Below are positions 16,975-26,016 of a stretch of DNA of 64,000 nt, in pieces. Source of the DNA: Streptomyces sp. NBC_01465 (lineage in GTDB: Bacteria > Actinomycetota > Actinomycetes > Streptomycetales > Streptomycetaceae); assembly GCF_036227325.1 (NCBI RefSeq), contig NZ_CP109467.1, forward strand, positions 8,494,001 to 8,558,000. The letters are read 5' to 3'. The notes under the pieces are model-generated. The model ran no database searches. It saw only the letters and a program-made list of their open reading frames with translations, and was not told the origin of the DNA. The translations under genes were made by a program, and so were the position numbers. The stretch's first letter is position 1. Each line of letters begins with the position of its first letter.

Positions 16975-17499
16975 TCAGTCGTCGGCGATCTGCAGGGCCA
17001 GCACGAAGTGCTCGCCGTCCGTCCCCGCGAGCAAGCTGTCGAACAAGGGGGTGAGCCCGTTCACGGCGCCGCATTCGATGTCGTGGTTGGTCCACCAGGT
17101 GGCCTCCGATCCCTGCGATCCGAGCAGAGACACCACCCGCTCCGCGGCGCGCTCCGCGGTCTCGAGGGGCAGATGCCGGTGACTGGGCCAGAGCAGGTCG
17201 ACGGCGGCGACCCGGGCGAGAAACGAGGCGGCCTCGGGCGTCTCCACCGGTTCCAGTGCGGCGCAGATTTCGGGGACCGGCGGCGGTGCGTACCCGGTCA
17301 GGAAGCGCTGCCAGGACTCGTCCTGGGCGATCGCGGCCAGCAGCATGCGGATGCGGCCCGCCAGCTCGGGCAGATCGGGTTGCGGCTCGGTGAAGCGACC
17401 GGCTGCCACGAACACCCGCATCGGTGTGGACAGTTCCGCCAGGCCGGCTTCCAGCTCTGCCAGTACCTCCAAGGACTTCACGGCGTGATTCTGCCCCAC
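16975..17499 (-). CDS. Hypothetical protein
   Basis: A 174-residue mainly helical, acidic soluble protein that I do not recognise. It shows no signal peptide, membrane segment or catalytic motif. Coding is supported by frame, composition and compact placement: it follows the TetR gene on the same strand with an 18-bp gap, so it may be co-transcribed. The GTG start at 17499 is uncertain; a later GTG (VKSLEV) is possible. Confidence 0.6.
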   Translation of the reverse strand: MGQNHAVKSLEVLAELEAGLAELSTPMRVFVAAGRFTEPQPDLPELAGRIRMLLAAIAQDESWQRFLTGYAPPPVPEICAALEPVETPEAASFLARVAAVDLLWPSHRHLPLETAERAAERVVSLLGSQGSEATWWTNHDIECGAVNGLTPLFDSLLAGTDGEHFVLALQIADD

Positions 17500-17517
17500 C
17501 GGCGGTCGCGGGCAGAT

Positions 17518-18162
17518 TCAGGGCCCGGTGATGATCGCTTCGCCCACGTCGACGAGGTGAGCCACGAAGTCGTCATGGGGCGTCAACGGGCCCGAGTCGG
17601 CTGTCGCGATCAAGCTCTCCCGGTCCGCCAGCGCGTGTGTGACAAAGCTGGCCAGGAACATCCAGCGTTCATGACGCCGCTGCGGGGGGAGCCGGCCGAG
17701 TCCGCCGATCACGCGCCGCTGCACCTCGGTCCACTGGCCCGGGCGGCCCTGCCCGTAGCGCAGTTCCGCGATGAGCTGCCCGACTTCGCGGTCACTGAAC
17801 GCCTGCGCCAGGAACCGGAGATACCAGCTGGGCCGCCCCGGCTCACCGAGGTGCGCCGCCAGGGGCAGGACCAGGGCCTCGACGAGCGTGCGGGCCTCGA
17901 GGGCCGCACCCTCGCTTCGCTCTGCTTCGGCCTCGGCGAGGTACGCCGTCCGTGCCTCGTCGGCCGGCAGCATGCGCCGGGCGATGACGGCCTCCAGCAA
18001 CGCCGACTTCGAGCCGAAGTGGTAGCGCACGGCCCCGGTGTTGCGCTGTCCGGCCGCCGCGCCGATCTCGCGCAGCGACACCCCGTTCACGCCGCGCTCC
18101 GCGTACAGGCGCTCCGCCACGTCGAGCAGCAGCTGCCGGGTGGTGCGGGTGCGCGCGTTCAT
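17518..18162 (-). CDS. TetR-family transcriptional regulator
   Basis: A 214-residue regulator. The N-terminal helix-turn-helix reads LLLDVAERLYAERGVNGVSLREIGAAAG, then GAVRYHFGSKSALLEAVI, the standard TetR pattern, and an effector-binding helical domain follows. ATG at 18162 removes an implausible Arg-rich leader. It is divergent from the MFS-led operon with the palindrome TTAACTC-AGGC-GAGTTAA between them, so it is very likely the local repressor of that operon and of itself. The effector is unknown but may be the pathway substrate. Confidence 0.9.
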   Translation of the reverse strand: MNARTRTTRQLLLDVAERLYAERGVNGVSLREIGAAAGQRNTGAVRYHFGSKSALLEAVIARRMLPADEARTAYLAEAEAERSEGAALEARTLVEALVLPLAAHLGEPGRPSWYLRFLAQAFSDREVGQLIAELRYGQGRPGQWTEVQRRVIGGLGRLPPQRRHERWMFLASFVTHALADRESLIATADSGPLTPHDDFVAHLVDVGEAIITGP

Positions 18163-18245
18163 GCGCGGGAATCTAGCGCGCCGTACGGCGCAGCTGCAGA
18201 GCGGGAGCCGTACGGGAACCTGTCGTGCCGCGCCCATGGACATCT

Positions 18246-18263
18246 TTAACTCAGGCGAGTTAA
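18246..18263. promoter_or_regulatory. TetR-type operator between regulator and MFS operon
   Basis: TTAACTC (18246-18252) and GAGTTAA (18257-18263) form perfect 7-bp arms with a 4-nt spacer. The site lies 84 bp upstream of the TetR start and 36 bp upstream of the MFS start, placing it well to block both divergent promoters. Confidence 0.75.
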
Positions 18264-18298
18264 CTCCCCAACGCTCCCCGGCAGAAGGGACGACGCCT

Positions 18299-19762
18299 GT
18301 GCCACCCCCTTCCGCGATCCGCCGCGTCGCAGTCCTCGTGGTCCTGGTCCTGCTGACCGAGACAGCCCCGTTGGAGATCAGCCTGGTCTATCCGGCGGTC
18401 CCGTCGTTGTCCCGTGAGTTCGGGGCTGCGGCCGCCGCGATGGTGGTGGCCGTGGTCAGCCTCTCCGCTGCCATGAGCATCCCGTTGACCGGGAGGCTCG
18501 CCGACCGCCTCGGCATCAAGCGCCTGATGCTGGCGTGCAGCGGGACATTCGCCGCCGGCTCCCTGTTGTGCGCCCTCGCCAACGGGCTTCCGATGCTGGT
18601 GACGGGCCGGATCCTGCAGGGCTCGATCGGCGGGCTGCTCGCCTTGTCGTACGCCCTGGTGCGCAAGGTCTTCCCGCCGTCGGAGGTGCCACTCGTCCTC
18701 GGCATCGCCGCGACGGGCATCGGCGTGAGCGGGGTCGCCGCCCCCTTCCTCGGCGGTCGCCTCACCGATGCGTACGGGTTCCGCGGCGTCTTCTGGTTCC
18801 TGCTGGTCCTCGTCCTGGTGATGCTGCCGTGTGCCGCCCTGGTCCTGCCGCGCGACCGGCCGACGCCCGGATCTGCCTCCCGCCCACGGCAACCACTGGA
18901 CATGCCAGGGGTGCTGTTGCTCGGCGCCGCGCTGTGCGCCGCGCTGATCGGGATCGGGCGGAGTTCCACCGTCGGCTGGACCGCCAGGGAGGTGCCCGCC
19001 TCTCTCACCGGCGCGATCCTCCTCGGCCTGGTTTTCGTACGCCGCGAACGGCGCCTGGCACGGGCCGGCGTCGAACCCGCCGTGGACCTCGAACTTCTGA
19101 CCTCATCCGGGATGCGCTTCACGCTGCCGCTCGCCGCGCTCGGGACGGCGGTGGTCGCCACCGTGGGCTTCCTGCTGCCGCAGATGATCCAGAACGAGCA
19201 GGACATCGGGGCACTGGACGCGGCGCTGTGGACCCTTCCCCTCGGCGTGACCACGCTGATCGGTGGTCCGCTCGGCGGCATGATCGCCCGGCGGCAGAGC
19301 CCGCGCCGTGCGGCGATGTCCGCCACCGCCCTGCTCACCACGGCAGCACTCGGCCTCGCCGTGCTGCCGCACGACCGGATCCAACTCGGGCTGCTCTCGG
19401 CCGTGTTCGGGCTGGGCCTCGGCCTGCAGTACCCGGCGCTGTCGAATCTGGTCACCGAGGCCGTACCGATCGCCCGCGCCGCCATCGGCACGGCCCTGCT
19501 CGCCGCCTGCAGCCAACTCGGCGCCGGGGCAGGAGTCGTCCTGCTCGGCGGGTTGCGCGGCACCACCGGGCCTTCCTCACCCGCCGCGTACAGCCACGGC
19601 TACCTGGCCTGCACGGTCTGCGGCGCACTCGCCTTCACGACGGCCGCACTGATGCGCCACGGCCGAACGCCGGCGACCGGCGGCAGCGCCGCGCCCCAGC
19701 GGGACCCCGACTCTCCCACCACGTACGCACCCTCTCCCGCCACGAAGGAGACGCCCGCATGA
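18299..19762 (+). CDS. MFS transporter (drug/metabolite efflux type)
   Basis: A 487-residue polytopic protein with about 14 hydrophobic helices, as in the DHA2-type proton-coupled efflux branch. The motif-A loop GRLADRLGIKRLM follows helix 2. A motif-C-like stretch (GIAATGIGVSGVAAPFLGG) lies in helix 5, typical of antiporters. GTG at 18299 is chosen for the AGAAGGGA ribosome binding site 8 nt upstream. It heads an operon of tightly packed catabolic genes and probably exports, or less likely imports, their substrate or product. Its stop overlaps the dioxygenase start (ATGA). Confidence 0.88.
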   Translation: MPPPSAIRRVAVLVVLVLLTETAPLEISLVYPAVPSLSREFGAAAAAMVVAVVSLSAAMSIPLTGRLADRLGIKRLMLACSGTFAAGSLLCALANGLPMLVTGRILQGSIGGLLALSYALVRKVFPPSEVPLVLGIAATGIGVSGVAAPFLGGRLTDAYGFRGVFWFLLVLVLVMLPCAALVLPRDRPTPGSASRPRQPLDMPGVLLLGAALCAALIGIGRSSTVGWTAREVPASLTGAILLGLVFVRRERRLARAGVEPAVDLELLTSSGMRFTLPLAALGTAVVATVGFLLPQMIQNEQDIGALDAALWTLPLGVTTLIGGPLGGMIARRQSPRRAAMSATALLTTAALGLAVLPHDRIQLGLLSAVFGLGLGLQYPALSNLVTEAVPIARAAIGTALLAACSQLGAGAGVVLLGGLRGTTGPSSPAAYSHGYLACTVCGALAFTTAALMRHGRTPATGGSAAPQRDPDSPTTYAPSPATKETPA

Positions 19763-20673
19763 CCGGCACCCCGCCTGACACCGCCACCACCGCTGCCCCT
19801 GTCCACACGGTCGTCCCGCCCCTGACCCCACGGAAGTTCCGGCCCGGGGGAGCCGACACCACCCCGCACACGTACGAGCACCTGAGGCTCACCCCGCAGA
19901 CGCGGACGATCGGCGCTCGGGTGGACGGCCTGGACCCGGCCGCACCGCTGGATGCCGGGACCCGGGCCGAGCTGCAGCAAGCGCTGCTGGAGTGGAAGGT
20001 CCTGTTCTTCTACGGGCAGGAGCTGACGGCCGGTCAACACCGGGGTTTCGCCGGGGTGTTCGGCACCCCCGAACGGGACCACCCCTTCCTGCCGAGCGCG
20101 GGCGACCCCCATGTCGTGAGGCTGTCGCACGACGGGCAGCACCCCGGCACCGAGAACATCTGGCACAGCGACATGAGCTTCTCGCCGCAGCCGCCTCGGG
20201 GGTCGGTGCTGCGCGCCGTGGAGGTGCCCGCGACCGGCGGCGACACCCTGTGGGCCGACATGGCAGCCGCCTACGACGGGCTGCCCGGCGCGGTACGGCG
20301 GCGGATCGCGGACCTGCGTGCCGTGCACGAGATCCCGCAGGCCCCCGGTGCTGTCGGCGCCGCACGGGCCAGGCTGCAGCCCGTCGAGCACCCGGTGGTA
20401 CGGACGCATCCGGAAACCGGCCGCCAACTCCTCTACGTCAACCGGGTCTTCACGTCCCGGATCGTAGGGCTCCCCACGCAGGCGAGCCGGGAACTGCTCG
20501 ACCTCCTGACCCGCCAGGCCGACTACCCCGAATACCAAGTACGCCTGCACTGGGAACCCGGCACGGTGGCCGTCTGGGACAACCGGGCGACGCAGCACTA
20601 CGCCGTGTCCGACTACTTCCCTGACCGCCGGGTCATGGAGCGCGTCACACTGGTCGGCGACTGCCCTGCCTGA
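19759..20673 (+). CDS. TauD/TfdA-family Fe(II)/2-oxoglutarate dioxygenase
   Basis: A 304-residue dioxygenase. The iron-binding facial triad is His136 and Asp138 in IWHSDMSF and His280 in NRATQHYAV; Arg291 should bind 2-oxoglutarate. VDGLDPAAPL and VLFFYGQELT near the N-terminus are typical of TauD enzymes. Family members hydroxylate carbons next to sulfonate, ether or ester groups and so cleave them. The start overlaps the transporter stop by 4 bp. The substrate is unknown; with the F420 oxidoreductase and the hydratase it likely opens degradation of an alkyl or aromatic compound. Confidence 0.9.
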   Translation: MTGTPPDTATTAAPVHTVVPPLTPRKFRPGGADTTPHTYEHLRLTPQTRTIGARVDGLDPAAPLDAGTRAELQQALLEWKVLFFYGQELTAGQHRGFAGVFGTPERDHPFLPSAGDPHVVRLSHDGQHPGTENIWHSDMSFSPQPPRGSVLRAVEVPATGGDTLWADMAAAYDGLPGAVRRRIADLRAVHEIPQAPGAVGAARARLQPVEHPVVRTHPETGRQLLYVNRVFTSRIVGLPTQASRELLDLLTRQADYPEYQVRLHWEPGTVAVWDNRATQHYAVSDYFPDRRVMERVTLVGDCPA

Positions 20674-20701
20674 CCACTGCGACGATGCGTGGGAGAAGAC
20701 C

Positions 20702-21736
20702 GTGACGAACCGCCTGCCCGTCGACACGCAACTGGTGGCCCCGCTCGGAGAGGAGGGCACCGCTGCCCGGCGCCTCAAGGAGCAGGGCTTCGACGGCGCG
20801 TTCACCTTCGAGGGCGGACACGATGTGTTCTTCCCTCTCGTGACCGCCGCCCGGGAGGGTACGGGCCTCGACCTCATGACCAACATCGCGGTGGCGCTGC
20901 CTCGTTCACCCGTACATCTGGCGCATGCGGCGTGGGATCTCCAGCAACTCTCCGGAGGACGTTTCCGGTTGGGCCTCGGCAGCCAGGTCAAGACGCATGT
21001 CGCCCGCAGGCACGGGGCACAGTTCGACCCGCCGGTCGGCCGCATGCGTGAATGGATTGCCGCGACCAAAGCCGTACTGGACTGCTGGGCCTCCGGCGAA
21101 CCGCTCGCCTTCGAGGGCCGTTTCACCAGCCACACCGTCATGCCGCCGACCTTCCGGCCCGCGCCCTCGCCGCATTCAGTTCCGCCTGTGCTGCTGGCGG
21201 CACTCGGACCGAAGATGACCGCGGCCGCCGGGGAGGTGGCCGACGGGCTGCTGGTGATGCCGTTCAACAGTGCCCGGCACGTACGCGAGCGCACCCTCCC
21301 CGCGCTCGCCAAGGGTCTCGCCGCGGCAGGGAGGCCTCCGCTGGGAGGCGAAGGAGACACCTTCACGGTGGTGGCCGAGGTGATCGTAGGGTGCGGCCGG
21401 AACGAGCGGGAACTGGCCGAGGCGAAGGCCGGCGTTCGCCGCCTGCTGGCGTTCTACGCCTCGACTCCCGCCTATCGTCCGGTACTTGAGGTGCACGGCT
21501 GGGCCGACCTCCAGCCCGTACTCCAGGACTTGACCCGTGCCGGCCGGTGGAGGGAACTGCCCGACGCGATCGACGACACCATGCTGCACACCCTCGCCGC
21601 GGTCGGTTCGCCCAAGGAGGTGGCTGCCGAGATCCACGCCCGCTGGCAGGGGCTGGCCACCCGGCTGGCCTTCTACCAGCCGTACGCCGCCGACCCAGAC
21701 ACCACCGGGGAGCTCTTGGCGGCGATCCGTGACTGA
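20702..21736 (+). CDS. F420-dependent LLM-class oxidoreductase
   Basis: A 344-residue TIM-barrel protein of the luciferase-like group with the features of its F420-using branch: LMTNIAVALPRSPVHLAHAAWDLQQLSGGRFRLGLGSQ is split over the barrel strands, and AAGEVADGLLVMPF lies further on. These enzymes use reduced deazaflavin F420 for hydride transfer to alcohols, enones or nitro groups. GTG at 20702 lies 28 bp after the dioxygenase stop, and the 3' end overlaps the hydratase gene by 8 bp. It is one step of the MFS-operon pathway. Confidence 0.87.
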   Translation: MTNRLPVDTQLVAPLGEEGTAARRLKEQGFDGAFTFEGGHDVFFPLVTAAREGTGLDLMTNIAVALPRSPVHLAHAAWDLQQLSGGRFRLGLGSQVKTHVARRHGAQFDPPVGRMREWIAATKAVLDCWASGEPLAFEGRFTSHTVMPPTFRPAPSPHSVPPVLLAALGPKMTAAAGEVADGLLVMPFNSARHVRERTLPALAKGLAAAGRPPLGGEGDTFTVVAEVIVGCGRNERELAEAKAGVRRLLAFYASTPAYRPVLEVHGWADLQPVLQDLTRAGRWRELPDAIDDTMLHTLAAVGSPKEVAAEIHARWQGLATRLAFYQPYAADPDTTGELLAAIRD

Positions 21737-22520
21737 GGTGCGCGTCGAGGTCGATCCGGTGGGGGTGGCTGTGATCACCCTGGACGGCGAGGAGCGGCTG
21801 AACGCGCTCTCCGGCGCAGCCCTTCGCGACCTCGGTGCGGCCTATCGCCGCTGCGACGCCGACGACGCCGTGCGCGCCGTCGTCCTCACCGGTGCAGGGC
21901 GGGCATTCTGCGCAGGCGCCGACCTCTCCGCACAGGCACGGTCCTTCGATGCACCGACGGGCGACTTCACGGCCTCGCCGGTACGGCCACCGGCCTGGCG
22001 GGTGCGCAAACTTGTGATCGCCGCGATCCAGGGTCACGCCATCGGTATCGGCCTCACGATCGCGCTGCAGTGCGACGTCCGGCTCGTCGCCGAAGACGCC
22101 AAGCTGGCCGTCCCGCAGGTGCGGCGCGGCATGATCGGTGACTGCCAGTCCCATTTCACTCTGCGTCATGCGGTCGGCCTCGCCGTCGCCGCGGACCTGC
22201 TGCTGACCGGACGGACACTGACCGGACAGGAGGCCGCAGACCGCGGTATCGCCAGCCGCGCTCTGCCGGCCGCCGACGTACTGCCGACGGCGATGGCGCT
22301 CGCCCGCGAGGTGGCGACCGAGGCCAACCCCGCCTCGGTCGCCCTGAGCAAACGACTGCTGTGGGCCGATCTGGATCTCGACGCCGTCGAACACGAGGAG
22401 ACGCTCGCCCACCTCGTCCTCCTGGGTACGGACGGCGCCGGGGAGGGAGCCGCGGCATGGCGCGAGCGCCGCTCGCCGATCTGGAAGGGGAAGGCAGGCG
22501 ACCACACGGACCCCGCATGA
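21729..22520 (+). CDS. Enoyl-CoA hydratase/isomerase-family protein
   Basis: A 263-residue crotonase-fold protein. AFCAGADL supplies one oxyanion-hole strand, and the segment VIAAIQGHAIGIGLTIALQCDVRL the other. The glutamate positions of canonical hydratases are partly replaced (RRGMIGDCQSHF), so it may be an isomerase or another crotonase. It acts on acyl-CoA, implying that the pathway products reach CoA esters. GTG at 21729 overlaps the upstream gene by 8 bp. The stop overlaps an in-frame ATG of the LAL regulator, which suggests coupling. Confidence 0.87.
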   Translation: MTEVRVEVDPVGVAVITLDGEERLNALSGAALRDLGAAYRRCDADDAVRAVVLTGAGRAFCAGADLSAQARSFDAPTGDFTASPVRPPAWRVRKLVIAAIQGHAIGIGLTIALQCDVRLVAEDAKLAVPQVRRGMIGDCQSHFTLRHAVGLAVAADLLLTGRTLTGQEAADRGIASRALPAADVLPTAMALAREVATEANPASVALSKRLLWADLDLDAVEHEETLAHLVLLGTDGAGEGAAAWRERRSPIWKGKAGDHTDPA

Positions 22521-22576
22521 AGTCCGTCATCCGCCCACCCACGGGCCGCACTGGCCGGACGTGCTTGGATGGGGCC

Positions 22577-25558
22577 GTGGCCCAGACATTCGATACACCG
22601 TTCGTCGGCCGGGCGGACGAACTCGCCCGGCTCACCGGCGTGCTGGAACGGGCCACGGCCGGCGACCCGCGCGCCGTCCTCGTGGCCGGTGACGCCGGCG
22701 TCGGCAAGACCCGCACACTGACGGTGGCCGCAGCCCACGCCGCCGCCACCGGGATGACCGTGCTGACCGGCCACTGCGTGGACCTTGGGGACGTCGGCCT
22801 GCCCTACCTCCCGTTCACGGAGATCCTCGGCGCGGCCGCCGCCGACCAACAGCTCGCCCCGGCCTTCGCCGCGTACCCCGCGGTGGAACGTCTCATCGGC
22901 ACGGCCGCGGGGGCCGGGACGGCGCCCGACGCCGGCAGTCGCCTTCAGCTCTTCGAGGGCATCGCCGGCCTCCTCGCCGACCTGACCACCCTGGCCCCGC
23001 TCCTCCTCGTCATCGAAGACCTCCACTGGGCGGACCAGTCCTCCCGCGACCTGCTCCGCTTTCTGCTCAGCCGGGGCGTCCTCCAGCGGCCCACGGCCGG
23101 AGGCCCGCCCCACCGGCTCGCGGTCTTCGCCTCGTACCGCGCCGACGACCTGCACCGCCGTCACCCGCTGCGGCCCCTGCTCGCCGAGCTGGTCAGGCTG
23201 CCCGCCGTCGACCGGCTGGATCTGCGCCCGCTGGCCGACGAGGACGTCGCCCGGCTCGTGTACGCGCAACACACGGGGCCCGTCTCCGACAGTACGGTTC
23301 GCCGCATCGTCGACCGCGCCGAGGGAAACGCCTTCTACGCCGAGGAGTTGCTTGCCGCGCTTCCCGAAGGCGACCAGCAGAGCGCCGGTTCCGCCGCCCT
23401 GCCCAGTGCCCTCGCCGACGTCCTCCTCATCAGGATCGAGCAGCTGACCGAGACCGCCCAGCAGGTCCTGCGCACGGCCGCCGTGGCGGGACGCCGGGTC
23501 GGCCACGATCTGCTGCGCGACGCCGTACAACTGCCCCAGGAGGAACTGGAGTCGGCGTTGCGCGAGGCGGTCGGGCACCAACTGCTGCTGCCCGACGGCG
23601 ACGCGACGTACTCCTTCCGGCACGCCCTCACCCGCGAGGCCGTCTACTCGGATCTGCTGCCCGGCGAACGCGTCCGGCTGCACGGGGTGTTCGCAGCCCT
23701 CCTCGCGGGCGAAGGCCGTTCGGCGAGCAGCGCCGCTCAGCGAGCCCATCACTCACGCGAGAGCCACGACCTGGCCGACGCGCTGGCGGCCTCCATCGAA
23801 GCCGCCGACCACGCCCAGCGCCTCCACGCACCCGCCGAGGAGCTGCGCCACCTGGAGACTGCGCTCGAACTGTGGGCCGTGGTGGACCCATCCGCCCACC
23901 CCGAACCCGGCGACCCGGTCACGCTCACCCTGCGCGCCTCGGCCGCCGCCGCACACGCCGGCGATCCCCATCGTGCGGTCCAGCTCACCCGCGCCGCGCT
24001 CGCCCGGGCCGGATCCGAGGCCGACTCCGAACTCGCCGCCCGGGTGCGCTACACCCTCGCGGGCAACCTGATACGGATCGACAACCTGCAGGCCGCGTTC
24101 ACGTACAGCAGCGAGGCACTCGGACTGATCCCGGCCGAACCGCCCACGCGTACCTGGGTATGGGCGGCTGCGACTCACGTCATGGCCGCCCGTTACGTGG
24201 GCCGTGACAAGGACGCCGAGCGTGTCGCCCGTCAGGCCCTGGCCGTCGCCGAGCATCTGCGACTGGCCGACGCCCAGGCCGATCTGGTGATCTCGCTGGT
24301 CGGTCTGGAGGCGTACAACCGGCGTACGCCGCAGGGCCGGGAAAAGCTCCTGCGGGCCCGTGACCTCGCCCGCACCGCCGGGAACCTCCAAGTGGAGATG
24401 CGGGCGCTCTACAACCTCGCGATCGGCTGCTACGAGTGCGGTGAACTCGACCCCTGCCTGACCTGGATCAGCGAAGGACTGGACCGCGCCCGCCGCGCCG
24501 GCCTCGTCTCCTCGCCGTACGCCGTGGAGCTGCGCTATCTGCAGTCCCTGCTGCTCTACACGCTGGGTCGCTGGGAGGAGTGCACGCGAACGGCCGCCGC
24601 CGACGTCGCCCTTCTCACCGCCTCCTCCGGGTTCGCGACAGCACCCGCGCTGTACGTCGCCCTGGCGCAGGGCGACTTCGATGCAGCAGTCAGCGGCGCC
24701 CGCGCCCTGCTCGACGGCCCCCCGGACTGGATGGCCGCGCTCGTCGCGAGCATCGTGCTGACCGACGCCGCGGCGCTGCGCGGCGACGCCGAGGACTGCG
24801 TACGACAGATGGACGCCGCGGTCGAGGCACTCTCGGAGAACGCGGGATCCGAGCGGCCCGATGCCATGGTGCGGCTCGCAGCCCTCACCCTGTCGGCCGT
24901 CGCGGACGCGGCGGAGGAGTCCCGTCTGTCCGGCGACGTGACGGGCGTCGCGCGCTGGACGGACACCGCGGCCGAACTGGTGGAACTGGCCCGGAGCACA
25001 GCGGCCCAGGGCGAGGACGGAACCGAGCAGGGACCCGAGGGCCTGGCCTGGCTGGCCCGTGCCGAGGCCGAGACCGTACGCGCTGACACCGGCCCCGACG
25101 TCGCCGCCTGGGAGCGAGCCGTGAACGCGTTCGGCTACGGAGAACCGTACGAACTGGCCCGCTGCCAACGGCGGCTCGCAGAGGCCCTGCTCACCGCCGG
25201 CCGCCGCGACGAGGCCGCCGAACAGGCCCACGCGGCCCGCGACACGGCCGACCGGCTCGGCGCCGTGCCGCTGCGCGAAACGCTCGACGCCCTGATGCGG
25301 CGCGGCCGCCTCGCCGACGCACCGGCTGGCGACGACCGGATCGCCGCCCTGACCGCTCGGGAGAGCGAGGTCCTGCGGCTTCTCGGTCGGGGCCGCACCA
25401 ACCGGCAGATCGGCGAAGAGCTGTACATCAGCGGCAAGACGGCAAGCGTCCACGTCTCCAACATCCTCACCAAGCTGGGCGCCACGAGCCGTACCGAAGC
25501 CGTGGGCATCGCCTACCGCGAGGGTCTGATCGAGCCGGAGACCAGCGCGACGAGCTGA
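22577..25558 (+). CDS. LAL-type (large ATP-binding LuxR) transcriptional regulator
   Basis: A 993-residue regulator. The N-terminal STAND-type ATPase has Walker A GDAGVGKT (38-45) and Walker B PLLLVIEDLHWAD (141-153). The long middle consists of helical TPR-like repeats. A C-terminal LuxR helix-turn-helix reads LTARESEVLRLLGRGRTNRQIGEELY, then KTASVHVSNI. LAL proteins activate pathway genes when they bind an inducer. GTG at 22577 is chosen; an in-frame ATG at 22517 overlaps the hydratase stop (ATGA) and may be used instead. As the last operon gene it may activate the operon, opposing the TetR repressor. Confidence 0.9.
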   Translation: MAQTFDTPFVGRADELARLTGVLERATAGDPRAVLVAGDAGVGKTRTLTVAAAHAAATGMTVLTGHCVDLGDVGLPYLPFTEILGAAAADQQLAPAFAAYPAVERLIGTAAGAGTAPDAGSRLQLFEGIAGLLADLTTLAPLLLVIEDLHWADQSSRDLLRFLLSRGVLQRPTAGGPPHRLAVFASYRADDLHRRHPLRPLLAELVRLPAVDRLDLRPLADEDVARLVYAQHTGPVSDSTVRRIVDRAEGNAFYAEELLAALPEGDQQSAGSAALPSALADVLLIRIEQLTETAQQVLRTAAVAGRRVGHDLLRDAVQLPQEELESALREAVGHQLLLPDGDATYSFRHALTREAVYSDLLPGERVRLHGVFAALLAGEGRSASSAAQRAHHSRESHDLADALAASIEAADHAQRLHAPAEELRHLETALELWAVVDPSAHPEPGDPVTLTLRASAAAAHAGDPHRAVQLTRAALARAGSEADSELAARVRYTLAGNLIRIDNLQAAFTYSSEALGLIPAEPPTRTWVWAAATHVMAARYVGRDKDAERVARQALAVAEHLRLADAQADLVISLVGLEAYNRRTPQGREKLLRARDLARTAGNLQVEMRALYNLAIGCYECGELDPCLTWISEGLDRARRAGLVSSPYAVELRYLQSLLLYTLGRWEECTRTAAADVALLTASSGFATAPALYVALAQGDFDAAVSGARALLDGPPDWMAALVASIVLTDAAALRGDAEDCVRQMDAAVEALSENAGSERPDAMVRLAALTLSAVADAAEESRLSGDVTGVARWTDTAAELVELARSTAAQGEDGTEQGPEGLAWLARAEAETVRADTGPDVAAWERAVNAFGYGEPYELARCQRRLAEALLTAGRRDEAAEQAHAARDTADRLGAVPLRETLDALMRRGRLADAPAGDDRIAALTARESEVLRLLGRGRTNRQIGEELYISGKTASVHVSNILTKLGATSRTEAVGIAYREGLIEPETSATS

Positions 25559-25581
25559 GCGGCGACCAAGAGGGGTGCGGG

Positions 25582-25974
25582 ATGGACCAGCGAGAGGCGA
25601 TCGTCGCGGTGGTGCGCCGAGGGGAGCGGGTCCTCGTCATCCAGCGAGGCCCGCAGGCCCGGCTGCCGGGGTACTGGGCCCCGCTCAGCGGCAAGTTGGA
25701 ATCTGGTGAAAGCCAGGAGGAAGCCCTGGTCCGGGAGGTTCACGAAGAGGTGGGCCTGAGGGTCTCACCGGTGGCCAAGGTCTGGGAATCGCAGACTGCC
25801 GACGGCCTGTTCCGCCTGCACTGGTGGACGGCCGAGGCCGAGGCCGGCGAGGTCGTCATGCATCCGGGCGAAGTGAGTGACGCGCGGTGGGTCACTCCGT
25901 CGGAGTTCTCGCGGCTTCAGCCCGTCTTCGCGGCCGACCGTGAGTTCTTCGACCGGGTGCTGCCACAGCTCTGA
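25582..25974 (+). CDS. Nudix hydrolase
   Basis: A 130-residue protein with the Nudix box GKLESGESQEEALVREVHEE followed by VGL, giving all catalytic glutamates. It is close to MutT-sized housecleaning hydrolases. IVAVVRRGERVLVIQRG forms the first strands. ATG at 25582 lies 23 bp after the LAL gene with GGGGTGCGGG upstream, so it might share that transcript, though its role is probably separate. Confidence 0.88.
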   Translation: MDQREAIVAVVRRGERVLVIQRGPQARLPGYWAPLSGKLESGESQEEALVREVHEEVGLRVSPVAKVWESQTADGLFRLHWWTAEAEAGEVVMHPGEVSDARWVTPSEFSRLQPVFAADREFFDRVLPQL

Positions 25975-26016
25975 CGTTCGGCTGGATCACGGACCGGCTG
26001 CCCGGCCCGGTGCGGG

